Source: Magicicada septendecula (taxonomy: Eukaryota; Arthropoda; Insecta; Hemiptera; Cicadidae). From it: a stretch of DNA of 64,000 bases. Every line of letters starts with the position of its first letter. Position 1 is the first letter of the stretch. This document shows, in pieces, positions 54,030 to 64,000 of this stretch. A program made the position numbers and the translations under genes. Location of the stretch: assembly GCA_034769895.1 (NCBI GenBank), contig CM068373.1, positions 436,151,080 through 436,215,079 on the forward strand. Direction: 5' to 3'. The notes under the pieces are model-generated. The model did not search any database, was not told the DNA's origin, and worked only from the letters and a program-made list of their open reading frames with translations.

Positions 54030-54947
54030 TTAACGGTTTGTAATAATAGTTGAGTATATCATGATTTTGTTGTAGCTGATATTAAAAACGAGGTATGACA
54101 GATTAATAGGCGTAGATTTAATGAAAAAACTAGGGATGAGAATTGATTTCTCATCTAGGGATGAGAATGTGTATGTTGGTAATAACATAATTAGTGTAAG
54201 CAATATGATAGGGAGTAAATCACTAGGTACAGATGAGGAAGAGCCTGGCCAGCTCATCGATTCTCACCTATTACTGCTACTATCGGTAATGCTCTAACTT
54301 TCAATAGTAACGAGAGTATATGTAATGTAGTTATGTGTGAGAATTACTCCATCCCGCCTATATCCGAGATGCTTCTTCGGGGACGTCTGAATATGGTAGC
54401 ATCAGAATTAAGTGCGCGAAATGGTAGAAACAATATTGATAGAACCAGTATTGATAGATCGAGTTTTGGAAAAAAAAAATTGGTAGAACCAGTGGAACTT
54501 AGTGTTCACGGGCTACGAGTTGCCTGAGTAATAAGTAACTTTTCAGTAGATCAGACTGAAAAAGTTAATCAGAAATCCGTGATAATAAAGATGATAAATT
54601 TCAGTATGGAAACATTGGACGTTCCTAATAATAGTGTTCTTGGGGTAGCTGAGACATTTGAAATAAATGAGACGTTTGATGCAGAACCCATAGCTTTGAG
54701 GAAGAAACAGAGTAAGATAATTAATGTTGTAAAAAGTGAGAGTCAGCGCGGATATAGTAAAATAGATAAAGAGATTAGAGATAAATTAGTGCATTTGAGT
54801 AAAACAGATTTTCAGATTTTGTGGCCTGTATTGCGAAATATAAGCATTTATTTGCGGAACCTGTAGAGAATATAGGTTGTAGTATTGATATTAGGCATAA
54901 GATAGAGATGGGAGATAACCCACCTGTTAGAAAGAATCTTTATAGAA
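54030..54947 (+). pseudogene. Protease-RT linker, broken frames
   Basis: Open pieces at 54,333-54,527 and 54,579-54,866 lie in the expected place for the PR-RT linker. The run before RT reads KLVHLSKTD and then a PVRKNLYRI-like segment, resembling the Gypsy pre-RT region. It contains several stops. Confidence 0.5.
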
Positions 54948-55448
54948 TTGCCACATGCTTTAAAACCTGTTGTTGATGAGCAAATTAGAGATATGTTAAA
55001 GAAAAAAATAATACGTCCATCAAACTCTCCGTGGTCGAGTCCTGTAGTCATAGTGAATAAACGAAGTCCTGACGAGAGTCCAAAATATAGATTTTGTGTT
55101 GACTATCGAGCATTAAACTCTGTTATGAAGGGAGATGCATACCCCTTCCCTAATATAACCGAAACATTGGATACATTGAACAGGAGCATACTTTTGACTA
55201 CCTTAGAATTATGTAGTGGTTTTCACCAAGTGAATGTAGAACCAGCAGACATAGAGAAAACTGTGTTTACAATACCTGGTCACCATTACGAGTTCGTTAA
55301 AATGCCATTTGTGTTGTGTAATGCCCCTGCAACATTTCAAAGATTAATGGATAATATACTTATGAGAATTAAGAGAGTAGAGGCATTAGTGTACTTAGAT
55401 GATATTATTTTTACAGTAGTAGTGTTGAACAACATGCTAAGAGATTAG
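54948..55448 (+). pseudogene. Reverse transcriptase palm of the plus-strand Gypsy element
   Basis: MLKKKIIRPSNSPWSSPVVI, RFCVDYRALNSV, MPFVLCNAPATFQRLMD and LVYLDDIIF with the catalytic Asp pair at 55,392-55,403. It ends in a stop shortly after, where the normal frame would continue into the thumb. Confidence 0.85.
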
Positions 55449-55450
55449 AT

Positions 55451-56165
55451 ATGGTATTCCAGAGGTTAGAAGAAGCTAATTTGTATATTCAGCTGTCCAA
55501 AAGTAATTTTGCTGTAACAGAGGTAGAATATTTAGGCCGTATTGTAAGCGATAAAGGAATAAGACCAGACCCTAAAAAGATTTCAGCCATAGTTAACTAT
55601 CCTCGACCTAAAACTGTACGTGACATTCAAGCCTTCCTAGGCTTAGTTGGGTACTACCATAGGTTTATTAAACATTTTGCTGATATAACTAAACCTCTAT
55701 CTGAATTAATAAAGAAGGCTACTGACTTTGTTTAGAATAATTCTCAAGAAGAAGCTTTTAAAATGTTAACTACCGCCTTATGTGAAGAGCCTGTCTTAAA
55801 ATACCCTGATTTCACCAAACCTTTTATTTTAAGCACCGACGCTTCAGTAGTTGCAGTAGGAGCTGTTTTGTCCCAAGTATATAACGGACATAAACATCCT
55901 GTAGCATATGCTAGACACCAGCTTAATAAAGCTGAAAGGAATTATGGCACGACAGAGAGGGAGCTTCTTGCCTAGTATGGGCTACCAAGTATTTTAGATG
56001 TTACCTCTATGGTAGACGCTTTGTAGCTATTACAGACCATGCAGCGCTAAGATGGCATTTTAATTTGAAAGATCCATCATTGTGACTTACACGTTGGGCT
56101 CGTAGATTATCTGAATTTGATTACGCAGTTTTACACAAGCCTGGCAAGAAACACTTAAACGCTGA
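55451..56165 (+). pseudogene. RT thumb and RNase H of the plus-strand Gypsy element
   Basis: EYLGRIVSDKGIRPDP and FLGLVGYYHRFIKHFADIT (thumb), then after a stop at 55,733 FILSTDASVVAVGAVLSQ (RNase H Asp), NYGTTERELLA, and after another stop FVAITDHAAL and NADALSR. Three in-frame stops separate otherwise good sequence. Confidence 0.85.
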
Positions 56166-56181
56166 TGCATTAAGTAGACAT

Positions 56182-57470
56182 GTGAACGTTGTAGCCATAC
56201 CTTTGGTATCTAAATATGACATACTTAGGAAACAACTGAATGACAAGTTTTGCCAGCAGCAAAAACAAAACCTTAATAATGCTTATAAAGTGACTGAAGA
56301 TAGATTACTTTATAATACTGAGTTTGAACAATCCCGAAAAGTTTTATACCCAGAGCATTGGTTACACAAGTCATATCACAACATCATGATTCTATATTTT
56401 CTGGTCACCAAGGCATTAAAAAGACCATAGGTATTATTAAAGAAAGATATTTCTGGCCCACTATAGTAAAAGATGTGACAGAATACGTAGGAGTGTGTGT
56501 ATCATGTAGTCAGAGAAAATCCGGAAAATGGTGAAGAGCAGCGTTAGCAAAATTCCCCGCAGCCACAGAACCCTTTGAATTTGTTTCAATGGACATTGTA
56601 GGTCCACTTCCCTTGAGTAACAGAGGCAATAAGTATTTGTTAACTTTTACTGATTATATGACTCGTTACTGTGAAGCAATCCCCATTCCAAGTCAAACAG
56701 CTGAGATTATTGCACAAGAATTTGTTCACAAAATAATAACGCGTTATGGAGTCCCGAAACGTTTATTAACCGACCAGGGTCGTAATTTTATTTCGTTATT
56801 ATTCAAAGGAGTATGCACTTTGTTAGGAATTCTAAAACTTCAAACTACCCCTTATCACCCACAGTCCAACAGCCTAATTGAGAGATTGCATAAGACTTTA
56901 GCAGATGTGATTTCCCATTTTCTTTTGCCCGATGGTAAAAATTTGGATGAGATTGTCCCTTTTGCGTTAATGGAGTACAGGAGTGCACCTCATGTCGCCA
57001 CTGGATTTAGTCCACATATGTTATTATTTGGGCAAGAAGTGAAATTACCAGAAGCTGATGATCTAGCCTTAGAACCTGAAGTTGACGATGGTACACAATT
57101 TGAACTTGATCGTTTAGTAGAAAAACTTAGACGAGTTAGAGAAATAGCAATACATAATTCTGAAAACAGCAAAGAGCAAAATAAGAAATATTATGATGAG
57201 AAATGTAAATTATAACCGTATAAAACAGGTGGCTACGTCTATTTATATGATCCAACCGTAAAGAGAGGACCACGAAAGAAATCTGGAAAAAGTTGGAAAG
57301 GACCTTATAAAGTAATAGAGGTGTTAAATGAATTAAATTATAAAATTCGCACAAATAAGGGAGAAAGTGTTGTACATTATAATTGACTGAAGCCAAGCAA
57401 AGCCAGTGGTGGAAGTGCAAACCGCATTCGCCGACCCAGACAATCAACGCAGTTAGATAACAGCACTTCA
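56182..57470 (+). pseudogene. Integrase of the plus-strand Gypsy element
   Basis: The zinc-binding part is broken (56,182-56,535). The core frame 56,589-57,215 is open for 208 codons: DIVGPLPLSNRG and FTDYMTRYCEA (Asp), LLTDQGRNF (Asp), and PYHPQSNSLIERLHKTL (Glu), then YRSAPHVATGFSP. After a stop at 57,215 the C-terminal part (RGPRKKSGKSWKGPYKV) continues. The D,D,E residues are all present. Confidence 0.86.
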
Positions 57471-57874
57471 AACATTGACCCTGAATTCAACAGCACAGCT
57501 GATACTCCCGCCTGTGTTAATGAAAGTAATCAATTGTCTGTACTCATGTTACCTCCTCCTCCGATAATAAACTTAGTGGGTGACGTTGATAGCGATCTTA
57601 CTGACAAAGAACAAGATGAGTTCTCAGAGAGAGAGGATGCTGAACTGAACAAACGGATGCAGATGATACCATAATAGATGCAGGAGCTCAGGTAGACTTA
57701 AATGATAAAGACTGGAAACCACCTCAGACAGTTAGAGTAAGAGATGCCGCACAGAGCCAATATAACTTACCGCCGCGTGAAAACATAATACCACCTTGTA
57801 GGAATTTAGAGTAGAAAAGAAAAGAAATCGGTATATGTCCTTAAGGAAGTCTGACTTAATCGTGTAACTTTACA

Positions 57875-58989
57875 GATTTGCTGTTATATTATATGGTGAA
57901 GCAACCAGCCTTACAGGCAGAGAACGATCTATCTCACAGATAGCCAACAATTCATGCTTGGAATGCACAGATCCTTCCCGACCACAGGAATGTAATCTAG
58001 ACAAAGGACTTGTGTTTATAAAAGAAAGAGATAGACTATCCTATTAACAACAGATACTTGGACTATTGTAATTTCTATAAGCATGGTATAACGTTAAGCA
58101 TTTCTATAAAATTATGATAACGTTATAGCAAAGATAAGCACCTTACTTGATTACCTAGAGACCCAACAAAACAATACCCAAGTGAATTCCTTGATTCCAT
58201 ACTATGAAATATCCCAGTTAAAAACAAACTTGAAGAATACCCAGAAACAAGTATCTACTTTAAAGTTTGTTACCCACTAGTAGAGAGAAAAGAGGTTTAA
58301 TTAATGGGTTGGGAACTGCTTTTAAATTTTTGTTTGGTACACTAGATGATGATGATTATGAGACTTTAAACTCGAAATTAGATTCATTAGAAAATAGAGA
58401 TGATTCTGTAATTCATGTAGAGTCCAATCGACACTCTTATATGAAAAAAGTAACCACTGAAGTGGAAAGTCACTCAAAAGCTATACAATTATTGGTAAAG
58501 ACTTTGAAAACAACTGTTCAAGCGATAATTGCTATAAATTTTACTATATGGACTGAGATTGAACAAGTAAAAGGACGAATAGAGTATCAGTCAAAGATTT
58601 CTTCTTTATTTAGAGAAATTGAAGTAACTTCAACTGAATACTTAAGCTCTTTGTTAGTTACACCTTCTAAACTGAATGAAGTTTTGAAAGAAGTAGTTAG
58701 TCAACTACCATTTGGTCTATCATTAGTAATAGACACTGAAATTGATAAGATTTATAATTACTATAGAATATATAAAGTTCACGCTATAGCTATTAAGAAT
58801 GTAATTAGGTTAATAATAGAGATTCCTTTACAATCTGCTAGAAGCCAATTTGAACTATTTGTTGTTAAACCGCTGCCATATTATGATAAATCACGGGCTC
58901 AATTTGTAACAGTGCATAGTGATTCAGTGTATCTTGATGAATCTAAATGTAGATTGAACTATGTGATGTTAAGCTATGAACAATTATAA
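57875..58989 (+). pseudogene. Envelope-like gene remnant (insect retrovirus type)
   Basis: The 240-codon frame 58,267-58,989 starts with a basic cleavage-type motif (REKRGL) and a hydrophobic GLG..FLFG segment followed by acidic residues, the layout of errantivirus Env and related insect F-type glycoproteins. Two predicted helical heptad regions follow. The surface-subunit part upstream (from about 57,875) is scattered over frames with stops. The frame ends at 58,987 before any clear transmembrane anchor. Not functional as it stands. Confidence 0.65.
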
Positions 58990-61644
58990 CCCCTCTTTCC
59001 TTTTTGTTTTGTTTTTTTATCTATAGAAAACCAACTCCACCCTTATTCCCTTTTTGTTTTTTATTCATTTTTATTTATATTTAATTTTCTATTTCCTTAT
59101 TTATTTTTTTTTTGAAAGAGAGGCCACAAGTTATTTAGAAATAGGCTAGAGCCTAGAGAAGCCAAAATTGTGCTGGGTCCAGTATGATGGGACTTGCAAA
59201 TGAAACACTGATCTTAAGATAACAATAACAGTATTTATTGTGCTCTGCTCTATACAACATATGTGCCCTTAAAGCAAGATAATTAAGTATTTCACAATCA
59301 ATATAGCTCACTTCAAAACCTTTAATTGTTGTTATAATTCCTTTAGGCTATGCATCGCCAATTAGTTGAATAATAAATAATAAATTATTATCATAAATAA
59401 ATATTGAATAAATAATAAATAGCTGAATAATTATTGAATAATAAGTCGTTGAATGGCACATAAATAATAATAATACTATTGTGAAATGACACACAAACTC
59501 GACCTGCAAGCAATTACACATTCCCTAACATGATATAAATATATAGAAATATACACATATGCATAATCAAATATAATAATGTAACAATCACATGAGACAC
59601 AACACACACATATAATTGACATAGAAAGACATTTACATGTAAGTAACACATCACATGTTCACCTGGTTAGCAGCGTATATTTGTCATCATACACCCTCAG
59701 CCCCCTTTATTCTGACCAAGTATCCGGCCCACCTCAATTTTCAATTAATAAATGACTAAACCCCAGAAACCTCAGTTAATATATCCCAAGGAGTGGAGCA
59801 GACATGCCCCCAAAATTTTAATTAGATAAGTAGTAATCTAAATGTTCTATGTAAGCATTGTGGCCTGCACACAAATACCACGCAGATGTTTAATTATCAA
59901 TTTCGGATCTCGTCAATGATAATGATAAAGATTGCCATCACGAGGTTAACATGGATGCCCGGTTGCCTAACTGCATTTCATATTTCTTTTTATTTTCTTG
60001 ACAGAATTTGTAAAAATAGTGGAACGTGACCACACATGAATATTCATAACTGAAACTGATTAGTCTTGTATTCTTTAACGTTAATTAATTGGTATAGTGA
60101 CCAACAAAAGGTTAACTGTTACAAAATTTAAACTATGGCAAAATATAAACTGTGACAATATTTAACTGGCTATGGCAAAATATAAAGTTTACAAAATTAG
60201 CTGAACAGTGGAACTGAATTTTTGCAAAACAGAATCTATGTCATGAAGGTACTGAAACATGCTTACAGTGTTCATAAAAAACTGGACTCCAGGCATGGTC
60301 ATGCGTCCGGGCGAGATCCAGCAAAATCTGACATGATACAGACCTGCAGTGAAAGGCCCCTACAGGTGTCGCCCACCTGTTAAAACACCTCCCAGATCCT
60401 TAAATTAATAATAATATACATGAGCCCCCATTAACCGAAAAATTAATTAAACGTAAATTTCCCAACGTGGCCAGATACATCCGTCCATGCATGCTTAAGA
60501 CAGAAACAATTTAGTGCCGACCCTCTTTACCGAAAACTCCCCTCGACCCGGGTGATGCATGACCCTGGCCGAGTTTACACTCTCAGAATGAGATAGACAT
60601 AGTATTTATATATGAGGCGTAAGCCTTACAAAATTACAAAATAACCTATAACCTGTAGCGGGTCATTTTTGGGTATTTTTTATTTTAACCGTATGGGGCA
60701 TTTATATATTTTTACTTATTTCGTTTTCGGGCGGGCTTGTGTAAAATATGGTAAAACTGTATTATTGTGCAACGTATTTGTCCGTATAACAGAACAGTGT
60801 TAAGCAACAATTTGAAACAAAAGCATAGACGCAGTTTGTTGTTGAGCAATGCGGCTGAAGAATTTGCCCCCTTCAAAATTCTAAGAACTTTGCAAGTGTG
60901 TCGACGCACAGGCGCGAATACCCACGCAAGCGCGCTCAAAAGGACGCTCTGACTAGAAACTCAAGATGGCCAGAGTGTAAAAAAATATTCGTCATCTCTA
61001 CAAGATCTCCCGGAAATACTGCCAAGACAGTGCTTACTATCAATGACGTCAGCAGAGCCAAAGCCAAAATTGTACTTTGGTACATGGAATATAACTTCAA
61101 TATTCCATATATAAAATGGTTACCTAACAGCAAATGAGCAATGAGCGACGAAAGCATAGTGGCAGTGAACAACCATTACCGCCAGAGAAAGGAAGATGTA
61201 CCTGTTACGTTCTCGGTAACAGTTGACATTAAGCAGAGACGCTAAGCGGTTTACGAGAAGCAGCGTACCGCTACAGACACCTACAGTTTCGTTTAGGGCC
61301 CGGTTGGTCGAGTTTTCCTAAATGTAATTAATTCATCAGGACCGACCGGGACCCAAGAGATTAATCAAACCATCACTGCGAAAATTTTATTACCTAGGAG
61401 ACAGTGAAAACATTTCAAGACGAACATTTTCGGAAACGTGGAACAATAACCACGTGCGTGGCCGGTAACGCGATAGTGCGGTTCCCGAGTTAAACTGAAT
61501 TTTCTAAGGTGTTGAGGGGTTTATAAAAATTAGGTATAAATGTGTGAGTGAATTGCAGGCTGGGCAGTCTAGTCGTAAGTAGTAATCATTAAGTTACATA
61601 AGTTATAATTACGTTTTAAACAGACAAAACATAAGGAAAAAATG
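58990..61644. other. Unassigned region after the Gypsy element
   Basis: 58,990-59,115 is pyrimidine-rich and precedes a purine tract (59,116-59,125). 59,380-59,480 contains many AATAAT-like repeats. 60,300-60,600 and 60,750-61,500 are more GC-rich and complex. A 79-codon frame (60,898-61,137) has no recognisable motif. No LTR copy of 43,016-43,584 could be found. Confidence 0.35.
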
Positions 61645-64000
61645 CAGTGGCGGCGCTAACGAAACGGGGGCCCCCCGCGAAACTAATTAGGGGGCCCTAT
61701 AAAAATGGTTAAATTTTGTATACGTAATAGGGGAAAACACTCATATGAGTTTCTATTTACGTGTGTTTCACAACAATGGTTTGTGAATACTTTCTCGTCT
61801 ATCACAAAGCGTTTGCAATTTTACAAAGGATGTTTTACACGTACACAAACTCTTAAAATTCATTGTTGCTAAATAGACAAAGTTCTATACAAACTATAAA
61901 AAAACCAAAATAAAAAGAATTATTTATTTTTACGTCAAAGATCTAAATTCAGACTATGAAACAGTACCGCACACAGAGTGTTAAAAATTTATTATTTAAA
62001 AACGAATATCAAAGTAACATTCTAGCTTTTTTCAAACATTTAAATTAGTTTGTAACTGAATTTGTGAAATTCTTGAATATACTCTATACACGTTCTCCTT
62101 AAGTCTAATCCAATTCAATAACACTCGAACTCAAGTAATGTACAATATTTACAGATGAGGATGAACCAAAGTTCACTGTTTTCCTAAGCCTAGTCTTCTT
62201 TTTTTAATAGCTAAGAGCTTTTCAACCACTTCGTTGATATTAGTTTTCTGTGTCTCTTCATGCTCAATGCTTAACAGTGCCAAGTCACTCAACCGAGTTT
62301 GGGCCATGGCACTTCTTAAGTATGACTTAATTAATTTAAGTTTTGAAAAGCTTCTTTCCGCTGTAGCTGTTGTGACAGGTATGGTTAAATAAAGCCGCAA
62401 AGCTGTAGTTAAGTCTGGGAGCCAGCTCATAAGGCAGCTGTTTTCTTCAACCAGTAAATTCATCATTTCTCGAATGCTTTTCTTGTGTACAATTTCTTTG
62501 GCCATCAGAGCTTTGAAGGATATTACTTGGTCAGGCAGTGATGTGGAAAGGTCACCAGGATACACATTTACCAGAGCCTTACTTTTCTCCACTATTGTCT
62601 CTTGTGAGAAGTTTACTAAATTCTGAGGCGTCAGGAATGAAAACCTATCATCAATGCAACGCAATCCTTCGAATCTCATTTGTAGCTGAGCTATTACAAT
62701 ATCTAGTGTTGCATTGAAAACTTTTACTTCAAATGATTTCACTGGGTCGTCAATTCTATGGTCAACTGATAATTCAACAAAGAAGCGTTTTACAACTCGC
62801 TTACGCTTATTTTTCATGTTACAAGTTATGTCCCATGACTGGGCCAACTGTTTAGCACCAGAAAGAAAGCCGGCAAAGTCCTTTCTTAAAACTTTTAACT
62901 CATCACAAGCGCGGCTTAGAAACTGCCATGCTCTGCCTAGGTCAACAGTTGGCCTCTGTAGTGCTTTCGAAGTTATATTTACATTCCTTAAATCTTAGTT
63001 TCAAGGCAGAGCACAAGAATAAATTCAAAGTTTTCCAGGTGGTTTCTAATTGCTAATGCTTCTTCTGCCTCGGGTTTTTTGAGCTGTATAGAATAATTTC
63101 TGTCAAACACTTAATCACAATTTTGAAATCATTTCTTAAAGCTAACAGACAGTCGTGTCTAGAAGACCACCTTGTTGGACATAGCTTTTTTAAAGTTAGA
63201 TTTTTGGCAGAGCTGTCTTCTTTAACGGCAGTGTTAAGTTCTTGCCATCTATGTAAGCTTTCACTGAAAAACACATAAGTTTTCTGTACTATGTCAAAAA
63301 ATTTTCTTATTTCAGAACTATTTGATACTGAATCATTGATCACCAAGTTCAGGTTATGTGCAGCACAGTGTACGTAATCCCCGTTTGGGACTATATCCAT
63401 AATTCTTTTCTGTAACCCCGAGTATTTCCCGCTCATTGTTGCTGCACCGTCATAACCTTGACCTCTACACTTACTAATGTCAATTTCATTTGTTTTCAAA
63501 AAGTCTAAAATCTTACTTTGAAACCCTTCACTGTTGGGATCCTTTATTTCTTGAAATCCCAAAACGGACTCACTAATCACAGTTTTATAATTGCCAGGAG
63601 ATTCTTCTACTATGTTAATGTATCTGATTACAACACTCATTTGGTCAATCTTAGAAATGTCTTGTGTGCTATCAACAATTATAGAAAAAAAGGAGACGAG
63701 TGAATCTGTTTTAGTAAGGCAGTCAATACTGATTTTCCTAGCAAGTTAATGATTTCATTTTTGAATGTCACAGTGGAGGTATTTTGATCTGGTTTTCTAA
63801 GTGTGCACTAAGGAGAGAATCGTAGAGAGAAATTAAAGATAGTATGTTCAAAAATTTTCCACTTTCAGGATTTATTTCATGTAATGATTCTCTATGGCCA
63901 AGAAACGGCAATGAACACAGTGCCATGGTTCGAATGACATCCACAATCTGTATGAAAATATCTTTCCATTTTTTCCGCTCATAGGAAATTTGATCAGCTA
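61645..64000 (-). mobile_element. hAT DNA transposon, right part beyond window
   Basis: The terminal sequence CAGTGGCGGCGCTAACG begins at 61,645 after AAAAAATG, a possible 8-bp target copy. It is followed by G- and C-runs (GGGGGCCCCCC, then GGGGGCCC). CAGTGGCGG starts with GC-rich subterminal runs are common in hAT elements with ZMYM/TTF-type transposases, which is what lies inside. The other end is outside the window. Confidence 0.75.
62173..63990 (-). pseudogene. hAT transposase, ZMYM/TTF type, broken
   Basis: Upstream frames (63,650-63,990) read FLGHRESLHEIN and SPFFSIIVDSTQDISK (first catalytic Asp region). The frame 63,053-63,640 has CRGQGYDGAATMSGKYSG (second Asp), HCAAHNLNLVI and CPTRWSSRHD. 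The frame 62,173-62,847 ends in the hAT dimerisation region with TATAERSFSKLKLIKSYLRS and LSDLALLSIE. A disrupted stretch lies at 62,848-63,052 and a frameshift near 63,700. The N-terminal zinc finger lies beyond the window. Confidence 0.88.

Larger units (their letters stand above)
43016..59125 (+). mobile_element. Ty3/Gypsy element with env-like remnant (errantivirus-like), inactive
   Basis: Plus-strand order is LTR, leader, gag (52,771), protease (53,815), RT (54,948), RNase H, integrase (56,589) and an env-like frame (58,267-58,989). BEL/Pao 2 is inserted in the leader. A purine tract (GAAAGAGAGG, 59,116-59,125) follows env, but no 3' LTR is recognised after it. Stops and frameshifts in pol and env make it a relic. 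Confidence 0.75.

Noticed and set aside
60898-61137. Small protein gene
   Set aside because: 79 codons, basic, no motif, and an overlapping frame of equal length on the other strand.

Overview
This is eukaryotic repeat DNA, most likely from an arthropod and probably an insect. It is AT-rich and has no bacterial gene layout. It is filled with element types typical of large insect genomes: Ty3/Gypsy and BEL/Pao LTR retrotransposons, Penelope-like elements (PLEs) with a GIY-YIG endonuclease, hAT and piggyBac relics, a tRNA-derived SINE, and a TIR transposon carrying a DUF7869-like gene. I found no convincing host gene, functional tRNA, rRNA or CRISPR. Almost everything is nested in something else.

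Block 1 (1-20,906) is one minus-strand Gypsy element. Its 5' LTR is at 19,155-20,906 and its 3' LTR runs off the left edge. Inside it sits an 11-kb LTR element (4,094-15,052, target duplication CACT) with three LTRs and two gag-like genes but no pol. A rearranged PLE (16,145-19,131) occupies the place where gag should be.

Block 2 (20,907-42,905) begins with a hAT remnant (21,476-22,093). A TIR transposon (22,111-41,927) follows, whose gene resembles the DUF7869 family. A BEL/Pao element (24,289-41,266) sits inside that gene. The BEL element holds a 12-kb insertion (25,754-37,690, ATAT duplication), which carries three PLE families including a near-identical tandem plus inverted array with one intact 826-codon ORF. 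A piggyBac-like fossil closes the block.

Block 3 (43,016-about 59,100) is a plus-strand Gypsy element with gag, pol and an env-like remnant. A second, better preserved minus-strand BEL/Pao element (43,742-51,225, ACGAG duplication) is inserted in its leader. The tail, 58,990-61,644, is unassigned. The window ends in a hAT element (61,645 to beyond 64,000) with a broken ZMYM/TTF-type transposase.

The genes form no host pathway; each set serves its own element: gag, protease, RT, RNase H and integrase for LTR elements, RT plus GIY-YIG for PLEs, and transposases for DNA elements. Two observations stand out. One is the pairing of a DUF7869-like gene with 24-bp TIRs and subterminal repeats. The other is a hammerhead-ribozyme-like core with the same extra nucleotide in four different elements (two PLE families and two foldback elements).
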